Shown here piece by piece: positions 40,510 to 54,830 of a DNA stretch of 64,000 nt. A model generated the notes under the pieces. That model was not told the DNA's origin, did no database searches, and was given only the letters and a program-made list of their open reading frames with translations. The translations under genes were made by a program, and so were the position numbers. Numbering within the stretch: the stretch's first letter is position 1; each line of letters opens with the position of its first letter. Where the stretch lies: NCBI GenBank assembly GCA_943737045.1, contig CALSFV010000026.1, forward strand, positions 248,001 to 312,000, read 5' to 3'. The stretch is from Parapristionchus giblindavisi (Eukaryota; Nematoda; Chromadorea; Rhabditida; Diplogasteridae).

Positions 40510-43350
40510 CGATATTTGAATATATTTCATATCGCTGTTTTGTGAATAGCTCTCTATCATTCTTCTCCCTACTCCCGTCTTAGCCAAAAGGCCGTGAAGA
40601 TCTCGCGATCGAGAATCTACTGGAATCAATGAAGTAATTGATATAATTGATTTTATGAAAATGTACTAGAAAACTGAATCGATATTTGAATATATTTCAT
40701 ATAGTTGTTTTGTGAATAGCTCTCTATCATTTTTCTCCCTACTCCCATTTTAGCCAAAAGGCTGAGAAGATCTCGCGATCGAGAATCTATTAGAATCAAT
40801 GAAGTAATTCATATATTTGTTTTTTTTTATGAAAATGTACTTGAATACTAAATCGATATTTGAATATATTTCATATAGTTGTTTTGTGAATAGCTCTCTA
40901 TCATTCTTCTCCCTACTCCCATGTTAGCCAAAACGCCGAGAAGATCTCGCGATCGAGAATCTATTAGAATCAATGAAGTAATTCATATATTTGTTTTTTT
41001 TTAATGAAAATGTACTTGAATACTGAATCGATATTTGAATATATTTCATATATCGCTGTTTTGTGAATAGCTCTCTATCATTCTTCTCCCTACTCCCATC
41101 TTAGCCAAAAGGCCGTGAAGATCTCGCGATCGAGAATCTACTGGAATCAATGAAGTAATTGATATAATTGATTTTATGAAAATGTACTAGAAAACTGAAT
41201 CGATATTTGAATATATTTCATATCGTTGTTTTGAGAATAGCTCTCTATCATTCTTCTCCCTTCTCCCATCTGAGCCAAAAGGCCGTGAAGATCTCGCGAT
41301 CGAGAATCTACTGGAATCAATGAAGTAATTGACATAATTGATTTTATGAAAATTTACTAGAAAACTGAATCGATATTTGAATATATTTCATATCGCTGTT
41401 TTGTGAATAGCTCTCTATCATTCTTCTCCCTACTCCCATGTAAGCCAAAACGCCGAGAAGATCTCGCGATCGAGAATCTATTAGAATCAATGAAGTAATT
41501 CATATATTTGTTTTTTTTATGAAAATGTACTTGAATACTGAATCGATATTTGAATATATTTCATATCGCTGTTTTGTGAATAGCTCTCTATCATTCTTCT
41601 CCCTACTCCCATCTGAGCCAAAAGGCCGTGAAGATCTCGCGATCGAGAATCTACTGGAATCAATGAAGTAATTGATATATTTGATTTTATGAAAATGTAC
41701 TAGAAAACTGAATCGATATTTGAATATATTTCAGATAGTTGTTTTGTGAATTGCTCTCTATCATTCTTCTCCCTACTCCCATGTTAGCCAAAACGCCGAG
41801 AAGATCTCGCGATCGAGAATCTATTAGAATCAATGAAGTAATTCATATATTTGTTTTTTTTATGAAAATGTACTTGAATACTGAATCGATATTTGAATAT
41901 ATTTCATATCGCTGTTTTGTGAATAGCTCTCTATCATTCTTCTCCCTACTCCCATGTTAGCCAAAACGCCGAGAAGATCTCGCGATCGAGAATCTATTAG
42001 AATCAATGAAGTAATTCATATATTCGTTTTTTTATGAAAATGTACTTGAATACTGAATCGATATTTGAATATATTTCATATCGTTGTTTTGTGAATAGCT
42101 CTCTATCATTCTTCTCCCTTCTCCCATCTGAGCCAAAAGGCCGTGAAGATCTCGCGATCGAGAATCTACTGGAATCAATGAAGTAATTCATATATATGTT
42201 TTTTTATGAAAATGTACTTGAATACTGAATCGATATTTGAATATATTTCATATCGCTGTTTTGTGAATAGCTCTCTATCATTCTTCTCCCTACTCCCATG
42301 TAAGCCAAAACGCCGAGAAGATCTCGCGATCGAGAATCTATTAGAATCAATGAAGTAATTCATATAATTGATTTTATGAAAATGTACTTGAATACTGAAT
42401 CGATATTTGAATATATTTCATATCGCTGTTTTGTGAATAGCTCTCTATCATTCTTCTCCCTACTCCCATCTTAGCCAAAAGGCCGAGAAGATCTCGCGAT
42501 CGAGAATCTACTAGAATCAATGAAGTAATTCATATATTTGTTTTTTTTATGAAAATGTACTTGAATATGAAAATGTACTTGAATACTGAATCGATATTTG
42601 AATATATTTCATATCGCTGTTTTGTGAATAGCTCTCTATCATTCTTCTCCCTACTCCCGTCTTAGCCAAAAAGGCCGAGAAGATCTCGCGATCGAGAATC
42701 TACTAGAATCAATGAAGTACTTCATATATTTGTTTTTTATGAAAATGTACTTGAATACTGAATCGATATTTGAATATATTTCATATCGCTGTTTTGTGAA
42801 TAGCTCTCTATCATTCTTCTCCCTACTCCCATCTTAGCCAAAAGGCTGAGAAGATCTCGCGATCGAGAATCTACTAGAATCAATGAAGTAATTCATATAT
42901 TTGATTTTATGAAAATGTACTTGAAAACTGAATCGATATTTGAATATATTTCATATCGTTGTTTTGTGAATAGCTCTCTATCATTCTTCTCCCTTCTCCC
43001 ATCTGAGCCAAAAGGCCGAGAAGATCTCGCGATCGAGAATCTACTAGAATCAATGAAGCAATTCATATAATTGATTTTATGAAAATGTACTTGAATACTG
43101 AATCGATATTTGAATATATTTCATATCGCTGTTTTGTGAATAGCTCTCTATCATTCTTCTCCCTACTCCCATGTTAGCCAAAACGCCGAGAAGATCTCGC
43201 GATCGAGAATCTATTAGAATCAATGAAGTAATTCATATATTTGTTTTTTTATGAAAATGTACTTGAATACTGAATCGATATTTGGATATATTTCATATCG
43301 CTGTTTTGTGAATAGCTCTCTATCATTCTTCTCCCTACTCCCATCTTAGC
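40510..43350 (+). repeat. Second copy of the 23.3-27.3 kb block, without the MITE
   Basis: CCCGTCTTAG followed by TCATTTTTCTCCC and CATATATCGCTG occurs near 23.38-23.86 kb and 40.58-41.05 kb, a shift of 17,198 bp. TACTCCCGTC with GCCAAAAAGGCC occurs at 26,641 and 42,652, a shift of 16,011 bp. The 1,187-bp difference (about seven monomers) reflects the missing dimer expansion. The MITE site is empty at 43346-43348. Confidence 0.78.
42549..42584 (+). repeat. 18-bp tandem duplication inside a monomer
   Basis: ATGAAAATGTACTTGAAT is present at 42549-42566 and again at 42567-42584. The homologous monomer at about 26,558 has it once, so this is a private replication-slippage type change. Confidence 0.9.
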
Positions 43351-45560
43351 CAAAAGGCCGAGAAGATCTCGCGATCGAGAATCTATTAGAATCAATGAAG
43401 TAATTCATATATATGTTTTTTTATGAAAATGTACTTGAATACTGAATCGATATTTGAATATATTTCATATCGCTGTTTTGTGAATAGCTCTCTATCATTC
43501 TTCTCCCTACTCCCATCTTAGCCAAAAGGCCGAGAAGATCTCGCGATCGAGAATCTACTAGAATCAATGAAGTAATTCATATATTTGTTTTTTATGAAAA
43601 TGTACTTGAATACTGAATCGATATTTGAATATATTTCATATCGCTGTTTTGTGAATAGCTCTCTATCATTCTTCTCCCTACTCCCATCTTAGCCAAAAGG
43701 CTGAGAAGATCTCGCGATCGAGAATCTATTAGAATCAATGAAGTAATTCATATATTTGATTTTATGAAAATGTACTTGAAAACTGAATCGATATTTGAAT
43801 ATATTTCATATCGTTGTTTTGTGAATAGCTCTCTATCATTCTTCTCCCTACTCCCATGTTAGCCAAAACGCCGAGAAGATCTCGCGATCGAGAATCTATT
43901 AGAATCAATGAAGTAATTCATATATTTGTTTTTTTATGAAAATGTACTTGAATACTGAATCGATATTTGGATATATTTCATATCGCTGTTTTGTGAATAG
44001 CTCTCTATCATTCTTCTCCCTACTCCCATCTTAGCCAAAAGGCCGAGAAGATCTCGCGATCGAGAATCTATTAGAATCAATGAAGTAATTCATATATATG
44101 TTTTTTTATGAAAATGTACTTGAATACTGAATCGATATTTGAATATATTTCATATCGCTGTTTTGTGAATAGCTCTCTATCATTCTTCTCCCTACTCCCA
44201 TCTTAGCCAAAAGGCCGAGAAGATCTCGCCATCGAGAATCTACTAGAATCAATGAAGTAATTCATATATATGTTTTTTTATGAAAATGTACTTGAATACT
44301 GAATCGATATTTGAATATATTTCATATCGCTGTTTTGTGAATAGCTCTCTATCATTCTTCTCCCTACTCCCATGTTAGCCAAAACGCCGAGAAGATCTCG
44401 CGATCGAGAATCTATTAGAATCAATGAAGTAATTCATATATTTGTTTTTTTATGAAAATGTACTTGAAAACTGAATCGATATTTGAATATATTTCATATC
44501 GTTGTTTTGTGAATAACTCTCTATCATTCTTCTCCCTACTCCCATCTTAGCCAAAAGGCCGAGAAGATCTCGCGATCGAGAATCTACTAGAATCAATGAA
44601 GTAATTCATATATTTGTTTTTTTATGAAAATGTACTTGAATACTGAATCGATATTTGAATATATTTCATATCGCTGTTTTGTGAATAGCTCTCTATCATT
44701 CTTCTCCCTACTCCCATCTTAGCCAAAAGGCCGAGAAGATCTCGCGATCGAGAATCTACTAGAATCAATGAAGTAATTCATATATATGTTTTTTTATGAA
44801 AATGTACTTGAATACTGAATCGATATTTGAATATATTTCATATCGTTGTTTTGTGAATAACTCTCTATCATTCTTCTCCCTACTCCCATCTTAGCCAAAA
44901 GGCCGAGAAGATCTCGCGATCGAGAATCTATTAGAATCAATGAAGTAATTCATATATATGTTTTTTTATGAAAATGTACTTGAATACTGAATCGATATTT
45001 GAATATATTTCATATAGTTGTTTTGTGAATAGCTCTCTATCATTCTTCTCCGTACTCCCATCTTAGCCAAAAGGCCGAGAAGATCTCGCGATCGAGAATC
45101 TACTAGAATCAATGAAGTAATTCATATATTTGTTTTTTATGAAAATGTACTTGAATACTGAATCGATATTTGAATATATTTCATATCGCTGTTTTGTGAA
45201 TAGCTCTCTATCATTCTTCTCCCTACTCCCATCTTAGCCAAAAGGCCGAGAAGATCTCGCGATCGAGAATCTACTAGAATCAATGAAGTAATTCATATAA
45301 TTGATTTTATGAAAATGTACTTGAATACTGAATCGATATTTGAATATATTTCATATAGTTGTTTTGTGAATAGCTCTCTATCATTCTTCTCCCTACTCCC
45401 ATCTTAGCCAAAAGGCCGTGAAGATCTCGCGATCGAGAATCTACTAGAATCAATGAAGTAATTCATATATTTGTTTTTTTATGAAAATGTACTTGAATAC
45501 TGAATCGATATTTGAATATATTTCATATCGCTGTTTTGTGAATAGCTCTCTATCATTCTT
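43350..45560 (+). repeat. Full-length monomers with 685-bp HOR spacing
   Basis: TTTGGATAT occurs at 43,284 and 43,969, a 685-bp four-monomer spacing rather than the 855 bp seen elsewhere. This indicates loss of one monomer from the HOR. CTTCTCCGTACTCC is at 45,052. Nothing but satellite is seen. Confidence 0.75.
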
Positions 45561-45699
45561 CTCCTGGCGATTGAGAATCTACTAGAATCAATGAAGTAAT
45601 TCATATAATTGATTTTATGAAAATGTACTTGAATACTGAATCGATATTTGAATATATTTCATATCGCTGTTTTGTGAATAGCTCTCTATCATTCTTCTC

Positions 45700-48600
45700 C
45701 CTTCTCCCATCTTAGCCAAAAGGCCGAGAAGATCTCGCGATCTAGAATCTACTAGAATCAATGAAGTAATTCATATAATTGATTTTATGAAAATGTACTT
45801 GAATACTGAATCGATATTTGAATATATTTCATATCGCTGTTTTGTGAATAGCTCTCTATCATTCTTCTCCCTACTCCCATCTTAGCCAAAAGGCCGAGAA
45901 GATCTCGCGATCGAGAATCTACTACAATCAATGAAGTAATTCATAAAATTGATTTTATGAAAATGTACTTGAAAACTGAATCGATATTTGAATATATTTC
46001 ATATCGTTGTTTTGTGAATAGCTCTCTATCATTCTTCTCCCTTCTCCCATCTTAGCCAAAAGGCCGAGAAGATCTCGCCATCGAGAATCTACTAGAATCA
46101 ATGAAGTAATTCATAAAATTGATTTTATGAAAATGTACTTGAAAACTGAATCGATATTTGAATATATTTCATATCGTTGTTTTGTGAATAGCTCTCTATC
46201 ATTCTTCTCCCTTCTCCCATCTTAGCCAAAAGGCCGAGAAGATCTCGCCATCGAGAATCTACTAGAATCAATGAAGTAATTCATATAATTGATTTTATGA
46301 AAATGTACTTGAAAACTGAATCGATATTTGAATATATTTCATATCGATGTTTTGTGAATAGCTCTCTATCATTCTTCTCCTGGCGATTGAGAATCTACTA
46401 GAATCAATGAAGTAATTCATATAATTGATTTTATGAAAATGTACTAGAAAACTGAATCAATATTTGAATATATTTCATATAGTTGTTTTGTGAATAGCTC
46501 TCTATCATTCTTCTCCTGGCGATTGAGAATCTACTAGAATCAATGAAGTAATTCATATAATTGATTTTATGAAAACGTACTTGAATACTGAATCGATATT
46601 TGAATATATTTCATATCGTTGTTTTGTGAATAGCTCTCTATCATTCTTCTCCCTACTCCCATCTTAGCCAAAAGGCCGAGAAGATCTCGCGATCGAGAAT
46701 CTACTAGAATCAATGAAGTAATTCATATAATTGATTTTATGAAAATGTACTAGAAAACTGAATCAATATTTGAATATATTTCATATAGTTGTTTTTTGAA
46801 TAGCTCTCTATCATTCTTCTCCTGGCGATTGAGAATCTACTAGAATCAATGAAGTAATTCATATAATTGATTTTATGAAAACGTACTTGAATACTGAATC
46901 GATATTTGAATATATTTCATATCGCTGTTTTGTGAATAGCTCTCTATCATTCTTCTCCCTACTCCCATCTTAGCCAAAAGGCCGAGAAGATCTCGCGATC
47001 GAGAATCTACTAGAATCAATGAAGTAATTCATATAATTGATTTTATGAAAATGTACTAGAAAACTGAATCGATATTTGAATATATTTCATATAGTTGTTT
47101 TGTGAATAGCTCTCTATCATTCTTCTCCGTACTCCCATCTTAGCCAAAAGGCCGAGAAGATCTCGCGATCGAGAATCTACTGGAATCAATGAAGTAATTG
47201 ATATAATTGATTTTATGAAAATGTACTAGAAAACTGAATCGATATTTGAATATATTTCATATAGTTGTTTTGTGAATAGCTCTCTATCATTCTTCTCCGT
47301 ACTCCCATCTTAGCCAAAAGGCCGAGAAGATCTCGCGATCGAGAATCTACTAGAATCAATGAAGTAATTCATATATTTGTTTTTTATGAAAATGTACTTG
47401 AATACTGAATCGATATTTGAATATATTTCATATCGCTGTTTTGTGAATAGCTCTCTATCATTCTTCTCCCTACTCCCATCTTAGCCAAAAGGCCGAGAAG
47501 ATCTCGCGATCGAGAATCTACTAGAATCAATGAAGTAATTCATATAATTGATTTTATGAAAATGTACTTGAATACTGAATCGATATTTGAATATATTTCA
47601 TATAGTTGTTTTGTGAATAGCTCTCTATCATTCTTCTCCCTACTCCCATCTTAGCCAAAAGGCCGTGAAGATCTCGCGATCGAGAATCTACTAGAATCAA
47701 TGAAGTAATTCATATATTTGTTTTTTTATGAAAATGTACTTGAATACTGAATCGATATTTGAATATATTTCATATCGCTGTTTTGTGAATAGCTCTCTAT
47801 CATTCTTCTCCCTACTCCCATCTTAGCCAAAAGGCCGAGAAGATCTCGCGATCTAGATTCTACTAGAATCAATGAAGTAATTCATATAATTGATTTTATG
47901 AAAATGTACTTGAATACTGAATCGATATTTGAATATATTTCATATCGCTGTTTTGTGAATAGCTCTCTATCATTCTTCTCCCTACTCCCATCTTAGCCAA
48001 AAGGCCGAGAAGATCTCGCGATCGAGAATCTACTAGAATCAATGAAGTAATTCATATAATTGATTTTATGAAAATGTACTTGAATACTGAATCGATATTT
48101 GAATATATTTCATATCGCTGTTTTGTGAATAGCTCTCTATCATTCTTCTCCCTACTCCCATCTTAGCCAAAAGGCCGAGAAGATCTCGCGATCGAGAATC
48201 TACTACAATCAATGAAGTAATTCATAAAATTGATTTTATGAAAATGTACTTGAAAACTGAATCGATATTTGAATATATTTCATATCGTTGTTTTGTGAAT
48301 AGCTCTCTATCATTCTTCTCCCTTCTCCCATCTTAGCCAAAAGGCCGAGAAGATCTCGCCATCGAGAATCTACTAGAATCAATGAAGTAATTCATAAAAT
48401 TGATTTTATGAAAATGTACTTGAAAACTGAATCGATATTTGAATATATTTCATATCGTTGTTTTGTGAATAGCTCTCTATCATTCTTCTCCCTTCTCCCA
48501 TCTTAGCCAAAAGGCCGAGAAGATCTCGCCATCGAGAATCTACTAGAATCAATGAAGTAATTCATATAATTGATTTTATGAAAATGTACTTGAAAACTGA

Positions 48601-50260
48601 ATCGATATTTGAATATATTTCATATCGATGTTTTGTGAATAGCTCTCTATCATTCTTCTCCTGGCGATTGAGAATCTACTAGAATCAATTAAGTAATTCA
48701 TATAATTGATTTTATGAAAATGTACTAGAAAACTGAATCAATATTTGAATATATTTCATATAGTTGTTTTGTGAATAGCTCTCTATCATTCTTCTCCTGG
48801 CGATTGAGAATCTACTAGAATCAATGAAGTAATTCATATAATTGATTTTATGAAAACGTACTTGAATACTGAATCGATATTTGAATATATTTCATATCGT
48901 TGTTTTGTGAATAGCTCTCTATCATTCTTCTCCCTTCTCCCATCTGAGCCAAAAGGCCGAGAAGATCTCGCGATCGAGAACCTACTAGAATCAATGAAGT
49001 AATTGATATAATTGATTTTATGAAAATGTACTAGAAAACTGAATCAATATTTGAATATATTTCATATAGTTGTTTTGTGAATAACTCTCTATCATTCTTC
49101 TCCCTACTCCCATCTTAGCCAAAAGGCCGAGAAGATCTCGCGATCGAGAATCTACTAGAATCAATGAAGTAATTCATATAATTGATTTTATGAAAATGTA
49201 CTTGAAAACTGAATCGATATTTGAATATATTTCATATCGATGTTTTGTGAATAGCTCTCTATCATTCTTCTCCTGGCGATTGAGAATCTACTAGAATCAA
49301 TGAAGTAATTCATATAATTGATTTTATGAAAACGTACTTGAATACTGAATCGATATTTGAATATATTTCATATCGTTGTTTTGTGAATAGCTCTCTATCA
49401 TTCTTCTCCCTTCTCCCATCTGAGCCAAAAGGCCGAGAAGATCTCGCGATCGAGAATCTACTAAAATCAATGAAGTAATTGATATAATTGATTTTATGAA
49501 AATGTACTAGAAAACTGAATCAATATTTGAATATATTTCATATAGTTCTTTTGTGAATAACTCTCTATCATTCTTCTCCCTACTCCCATCTTAGCCAAAA
49601 GGCCGAGAAGATCTCGCGATCGAGAATCTACTAAAATCAATGAAGTAATTCATAAAATTGATTTTATGAAAATGTACTTGAAAACTGAATCGATATTTGA
49701 ATATATTTCATATCGTAGTTTTGTGAATAGCTCTCTATCATTCTTCTCCCTTCTCCCATCTTAGCCAAAAGGCCGAGAAGATCTCGCGATCGAGAATCTA
49801 CTAAAATCAATGAAGTAATTCATAAAATTGATTTTATGAAAATGTACTTGAAAACTGAATCGATATTTGAATATATTTCATATCGTAGTTTTGTGAATAG
49901 CTCTCTATCATTCTTCTCCCTTCTCCCATCTTAGCCAAAAGGCCGAGAAGATCTCGCGATCGAGAATCTACTAGAATCAATGAAGTAATTGATATAATTG
50001 ATTTTATGAAAATGTACTAGAAAACTGAATCAATATTTGAATATATTTCATATAGTTGTTTTGTGAATAACTCTCTATCATTCTTCTCCCTACTCCCATC
50101 TTAGCCAAAAGGCCGAGAAGATCTCGCGATCGAGAATCTACAAAAATCAATGAAGTAATTCATAAAATTGATTTTATGAAAATGTACTTGAAAACTGAAT
50201 CGATATTTGAATATATTTCATATAGTTGTTTTGTGAATAACTCTCTATCATTCTTCTCCC
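45700..50260 (+). repeat. 2,281-bp higher-order repeat
   Basis: The rare CTACTACAATC variant (ACTAC at 45,921 and 48,202) and the short-monomer junction (46,381 and 48,662) both recur at a shift of exactly 2,281 bp, with the same order of 170-bp and 136-bp units between. Beyond about 48.9 kb the copies diverge. Confidence 0.75.
46299..46434 (+). repeat. Representative 136-bp deletion monomer
   Basis: It keeps the AT dyad and pyrimidine-rich stretch. It lacks TAGCCAAAAGG and both hairpins, which are replaced by TGG. CGATCGAG has become CGATTGAG. The 3-bp filler at the junction suggests one end-joining event followed by amplification of the shortened unit. Confidence 0.9.
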
Positions 50261-50744
50261 TACTCCCATCTTAGCCAAAAGGCCGAGAAGATCTCGCGAT
50301 CGAGAATCTACTAGAATCAATGAAGTGATTGATATAATTGATTTTATGAAAATGTACTAGAAAACTGAATCAATATTTGAATATATTTCATATAGTTGTT
50401 TTGTGAATAACTCTCTATCATTCTTCTCCCTACTCCCATCTTAGCCAAAAGGCCGAAAAGATCTCGCGATCGAGAATCTACTAAAATCAATGAAGTAATT
50501 CATAAAATTGATTTTATGAAAATGTACTTGAAAACTGAATCGATATTTGAATATATTTCATATCGTTGTTTTGTGAATAGCTCTCTATCATTCTTCTCCC
50601 TTCTCCCATCTTAGCCAAAAGGCCGAGAAGATCTCGCCATCGAGAATCTACTAGAATCAATGAAGTAATTCATATAATTGATTTTATGAAAATGTACTTG
50701 AAAACTGAATCGATATTTGAATATATTTCATATCGATGTTTTGT

Positions 50745-51613
50745 GAATAGCTCTCTATCATTCTTCTCCTGGTGATTGAGAATCTACTAAAATCAATGAA
50801 GTAATTCATAAAATTGATTTTATGAAAATGTACTTGAAAACTGAATCGATATTTGAATATATTTCATATCGTTGTTTTGTGAATAGCTCTCTATCATTCT
50901 TCTCCCTTCTCCCATCTTAGCCAAAAGGCCGAGAAGATCTCGCCATCGAGAATCTACTAGAATCAATGAAGTAATTCATATAATTGATTTTATGAAAATG
51001 TACTTGAAAACTGAATCGATATTTGAATATATTTCATATCGATGTTTTGTGAATTTTCATAAAATCAATTATATCAATTACTTCATTGATTCTAGTAGAT
51101 TCTCGATCGCGAGATCTTCTCGGCCTTTTGGCTCAGATGGGAGAAGGGAGAAGAATGATAGAGAGCTATTCACAAAACAACGATATGAAATATATTCAAA
51201 TATCGATTCAGTATTCAAGTACATTTTCATAAAATCAATTATATGAATTACTTCATTGATTCTAGTAGATTCTCAATCGCCAGGAGAAGAATGATAGAGA
51301 GCTATTCACAAAACATCGATATGAAATATATTCAAATATCGATTCAGTTTTCAAGTACATTTTCATAAAATCAATTATATGAATTACTTCATTGATTCTA
51401 GTAGATTCTCGATGGCGAGATCTTCTCGGCCTTTTGGCTAAGATGGGAGAAGGGAGAAGAATGATAGAGAGCTATTCACAAAACAACGATATGAAATATA
51501 TTCAAATATCGATTCAGTTTTCAAGTACATTTTCATAAAATCAATTTTATGAATTACTTCATTGATTTTAGTAGATTCTCAATCGCCAGGAGAAGAATGA
51601 TAGAGAGCTATTC
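50745..51613. repeat. Inverted satellite duplication 1 (foldback)
   Basis: Orientation flips at TGTGAAT|TTTCATAAAATC (51054/51055) and returns at AGAGCTATTC|TTGATTTTATG (51613/51614). The inverted block 51055-51613 is 559 bp. Its outer part (about 51304-51613), read on the minus strand, repeats the variant order of the forward stretch just before it (about 50745-51054: one 136-bp unit, then one CTCGCCATCGAG 170-bp unit). It is therefore an inverted copy rather than a simple flip, with arms of about 306 bp around a 250-bp spacer. The frame 50992-51246 spans the junction and is not a gene. Confidence 0.9.
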
Positions 51614-53360
51614 TTGATTTTATGAAAATGTACTTGAAAACTGAATCGATATTTGAATATATTTCATATCGATTTTTTGTGAATAGCTCTCTATCATTCT
51701 TCTCCTGGCGATTGAGAATCTACTAGAATCAATGAAGTAATTCATATAATTGATTTTATGAAAATGTACTTGAATACTGAATCGATATTTGAATATATTT
51801 CATATCGTTGTTTTGTGAATAACTCTCTATCATTCTTCTCCCTACTCCCATCTTAGCCAAAATGCCGAGAAGATCTCGCGATCGAGAATCTACTAAAATC
51901 AATGAAGTAATTCATAAAATTGATTTTATGAAAATGTACTTGAAAACTGAATCGATATTTGAATATATTTCATATCGTTGTTTTGTGAATAGCTCTCTAT
52001 CATTCTTCTCCCTTCTCCCATCTTAGCCAAAAGGCCGAGAAGATCTCGCCATCGAGAATCTACTAGAATCAATGAAGTAATTCATATAATTGATTTTATG
52101 AAAATGTACTTGAATACTGAATCGATATTTGAATATATTTCATATAGTTGTTTTGTGAATAGCTCTCTATCATTCTTCTCCGTACTCCCATCTTAGCCAA
52201 AAGGCCGAGAAGATCTCGCCATCGAGAATCTACTAGAATCAATGAAGTAATTCATATAATTGATTTTATGAAAATGTACTTGAATACTGAATCGATATTT
52301 GAATATATTTCATATAGTTGTTTTGTGAATAGCTCTCTATCATTCTTCTCCGTACTCCCATCTTAGCCAAAAGGCCGAGAAGATCTCGCGATCGAGAATC
52401 TACTAGAATCAATGAAGTAATTCATATATTTGTTTTTTATGAAAATGTACTTGAATACTGAATCGATATTTGAATATATTTCATATCGCTGTTTTGTGAA
52501 TAGCTCTCTATCATTCTTCTCCCTACTCCCATCTTAGCCAAAAGGCCGAGAAGATCTCGCGATCGAGAATCTACTAGAATCAATGAAGTAATTCATATAT
52601 TTGTTTTTTATGAAAATGTACTTGAATACTGAATCGATATTTGAATATATTTCATATCGTTGTTTTGTGAATAGCTCTCTATTATTCTTCTCCCTTCTCC
52701 CATCTGAGCCAAAAGGCCGAGAAGATCTCGCGATCGAGAATCTACTAGAATCAATGAAGTAATTCATATAATTGATTTTATGAAAATGTACTTGAATACT
52801 GAATCGATATTTGAATATATTTCATATAGTTGTTTTGTGAATAGCTCTCTATCATTCTTCTCCCTACTCCCATCTTAGCCAAAAGGCCGTGAAGATCTCG
52901 CGATCGAGAATCTACTAGAATCAATGAAGTAATTCATATATTTGTTTTTTTATGAAAATGTACTTGAATACTGAATCGATATTTGAATATATTTCATATC
53001 GCTGTTTTGTGAATAGCTCTCTATCATTCTTCTCCCAACTCCCATCTTAGCCAAAAGGCCGAGAAGATCTCGCGATCTAGAATCTACTAGAATCAATGAA
53101 GTAATTCATATAATTGATTTTATGAAAATGTACTTGAATACTGAATCGATATTTGAATATATTTCATATCGCTGTTTTGTGAATAGCTCTCTATCATTCT
53201 TCTCCCTACTCCCATCTTAGCCAAAAGGCCGAGAAGATCTCGCGATCGAGAATCTACTAGAATCAATGAAGTAATTCATATAATTGATTTTATGAAAATG
53301 TACTTGAAAACTGAATCGATATTTGAATATATTTCATATCGATGTTTTGTGAATAGCTCT
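51614..53360 (+). repeat. Forward satellite after inversion 1
   Basis: A monomer starting at TTGATTTTATG with ATCGATTTTTTGTG (51,670) follows the junction, then a 136-bp unit, then 170-bp units including two with CTTCTCCGTACTCC (52,182 and 52,352). The first 0.5 kb repeats at 58.8-59.3 kb. Confidence 0.8.
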
Positions 53361-53373
53361 CTATCATTCTTCT

Positions 53374-54600
53374 CCTGGCGATTGAGAATCTACTAGAATC
53401 AATGAAGTAATTCATATAATTGATTTTATGAAAATGTACTAGAAAACTGAATCAATATTTGAATATATTTCATATAGTTGTTTTGTGAATAGCTCTCTAT
53501 CATTCTTCTCCTGGCGATTGAGAATCCACTAGAATCAATGAAGTAATTCATATAATTGATTTTATGAAAACGTACTTGAATACTGAATCGCTATTTGAAT
53601 ATATTTCATATCGTTGTTTTGTGAATAGCTCTCTATCATTCTTCTCCCTTCTCCCATCTGAGCCAAAAGGCCGAGAAGATCTCGCGATCGAGAACCTACT
53701 AGAATCAATGAAGTAATTGATATAATTGATTTTATGAAAATGTACTAGAAAACTGAATCAATATTTGAATATATTTCATATAGTTGTTTTGTGAATAACT
53801 CTCTATCATTCTTCTCCCTACTCCCATCTTAGCCAAAAGGCCGAGAAGATCTCGCCATCGAGAATCTACTAGAATCAATGAAGTAATTCATATAATTGAT
53901 TTTATGAAAATGTACTTGAAAACTGAATCGATATTTGAATATATTTCATATCGATGTTTTGTGAATAGCTCTCTATCATTCTTCTCCTGGCGATTGAGAA
54001 TCTACTAGAATCAATGAAGTAATTCATATAATTGATTTTATGAAAATGTACTAGAAAACTGAATCAATATTTGAATATATTTCATATAGTTGTTTTGTGA
54101 ATAGCTCTCTATCATTCTTCTCCTGGCGATTGAGAATCCACTAGAATCAATGAAGTAATTCATATAATTGATTTTATGAAAACGTACTTGAATACTGAAT
54201 CGCTATTTGAATATATTTCATATCGTTGTTTTGTGAATAGCTCTCTATCATTCTTCTCCCTTCTCCCATCTGAGCCAAAAGGCCGAGAAGATCTCGCGAT
54301 CGAGAACCTACTAGAATCAATGAAGTAATTGATATAATTGATTTTATGAAAATGTACTAGAAAACTGAATCAATATTTGAATATATTTCATATAGTTGTT
54401 TTGTGAATAACTCTCTATCATTCTTCTCCCTACTCCCATCTTAGCCAAAAGGCCGAGAAGATCTCGCCATCGAGAATCTACTAGAATCAATGAAGTAATT
54501 CATATAATTGATTTTATGAAAATGTACTTGAAAACTGAATCGATATTTGAATATATTTCATATCGATGTTTTGTGAATAGCTCTCTATCATTCTTCTCCT
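53374..54600 (+). repeat. 612-bp HOR of 136+136+170+170 bp units
   Basis: AGAATCCACT is at 53521 and 54133, a shift of 612 bp, equal to two short plus two full monomers. AATCGCTATTTG and GAGAACCTACTAG recur in the same register. The unit recurs around 55.72-56.33 kb. Confidence 0.85.
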
Positions 54601-54830
54601 GGCGATTGAGAATCTACTAGAATCAATGAAGTAATTCATATAATTGATTTTATGAAAATGTACTAGAAAACTGAATCAATATTTGAATATATTTCATATA
54701 GTTGTTTTGTGAATAGCTCTCTATCATTCTTCTCCTGGCGATTGAGAATCTACTAGAATCAATGAAGTAATTCATATAATTGATTTTATGAAAACGTACT
54801 TGAATACTGAATCGATATTTGAATATATTA

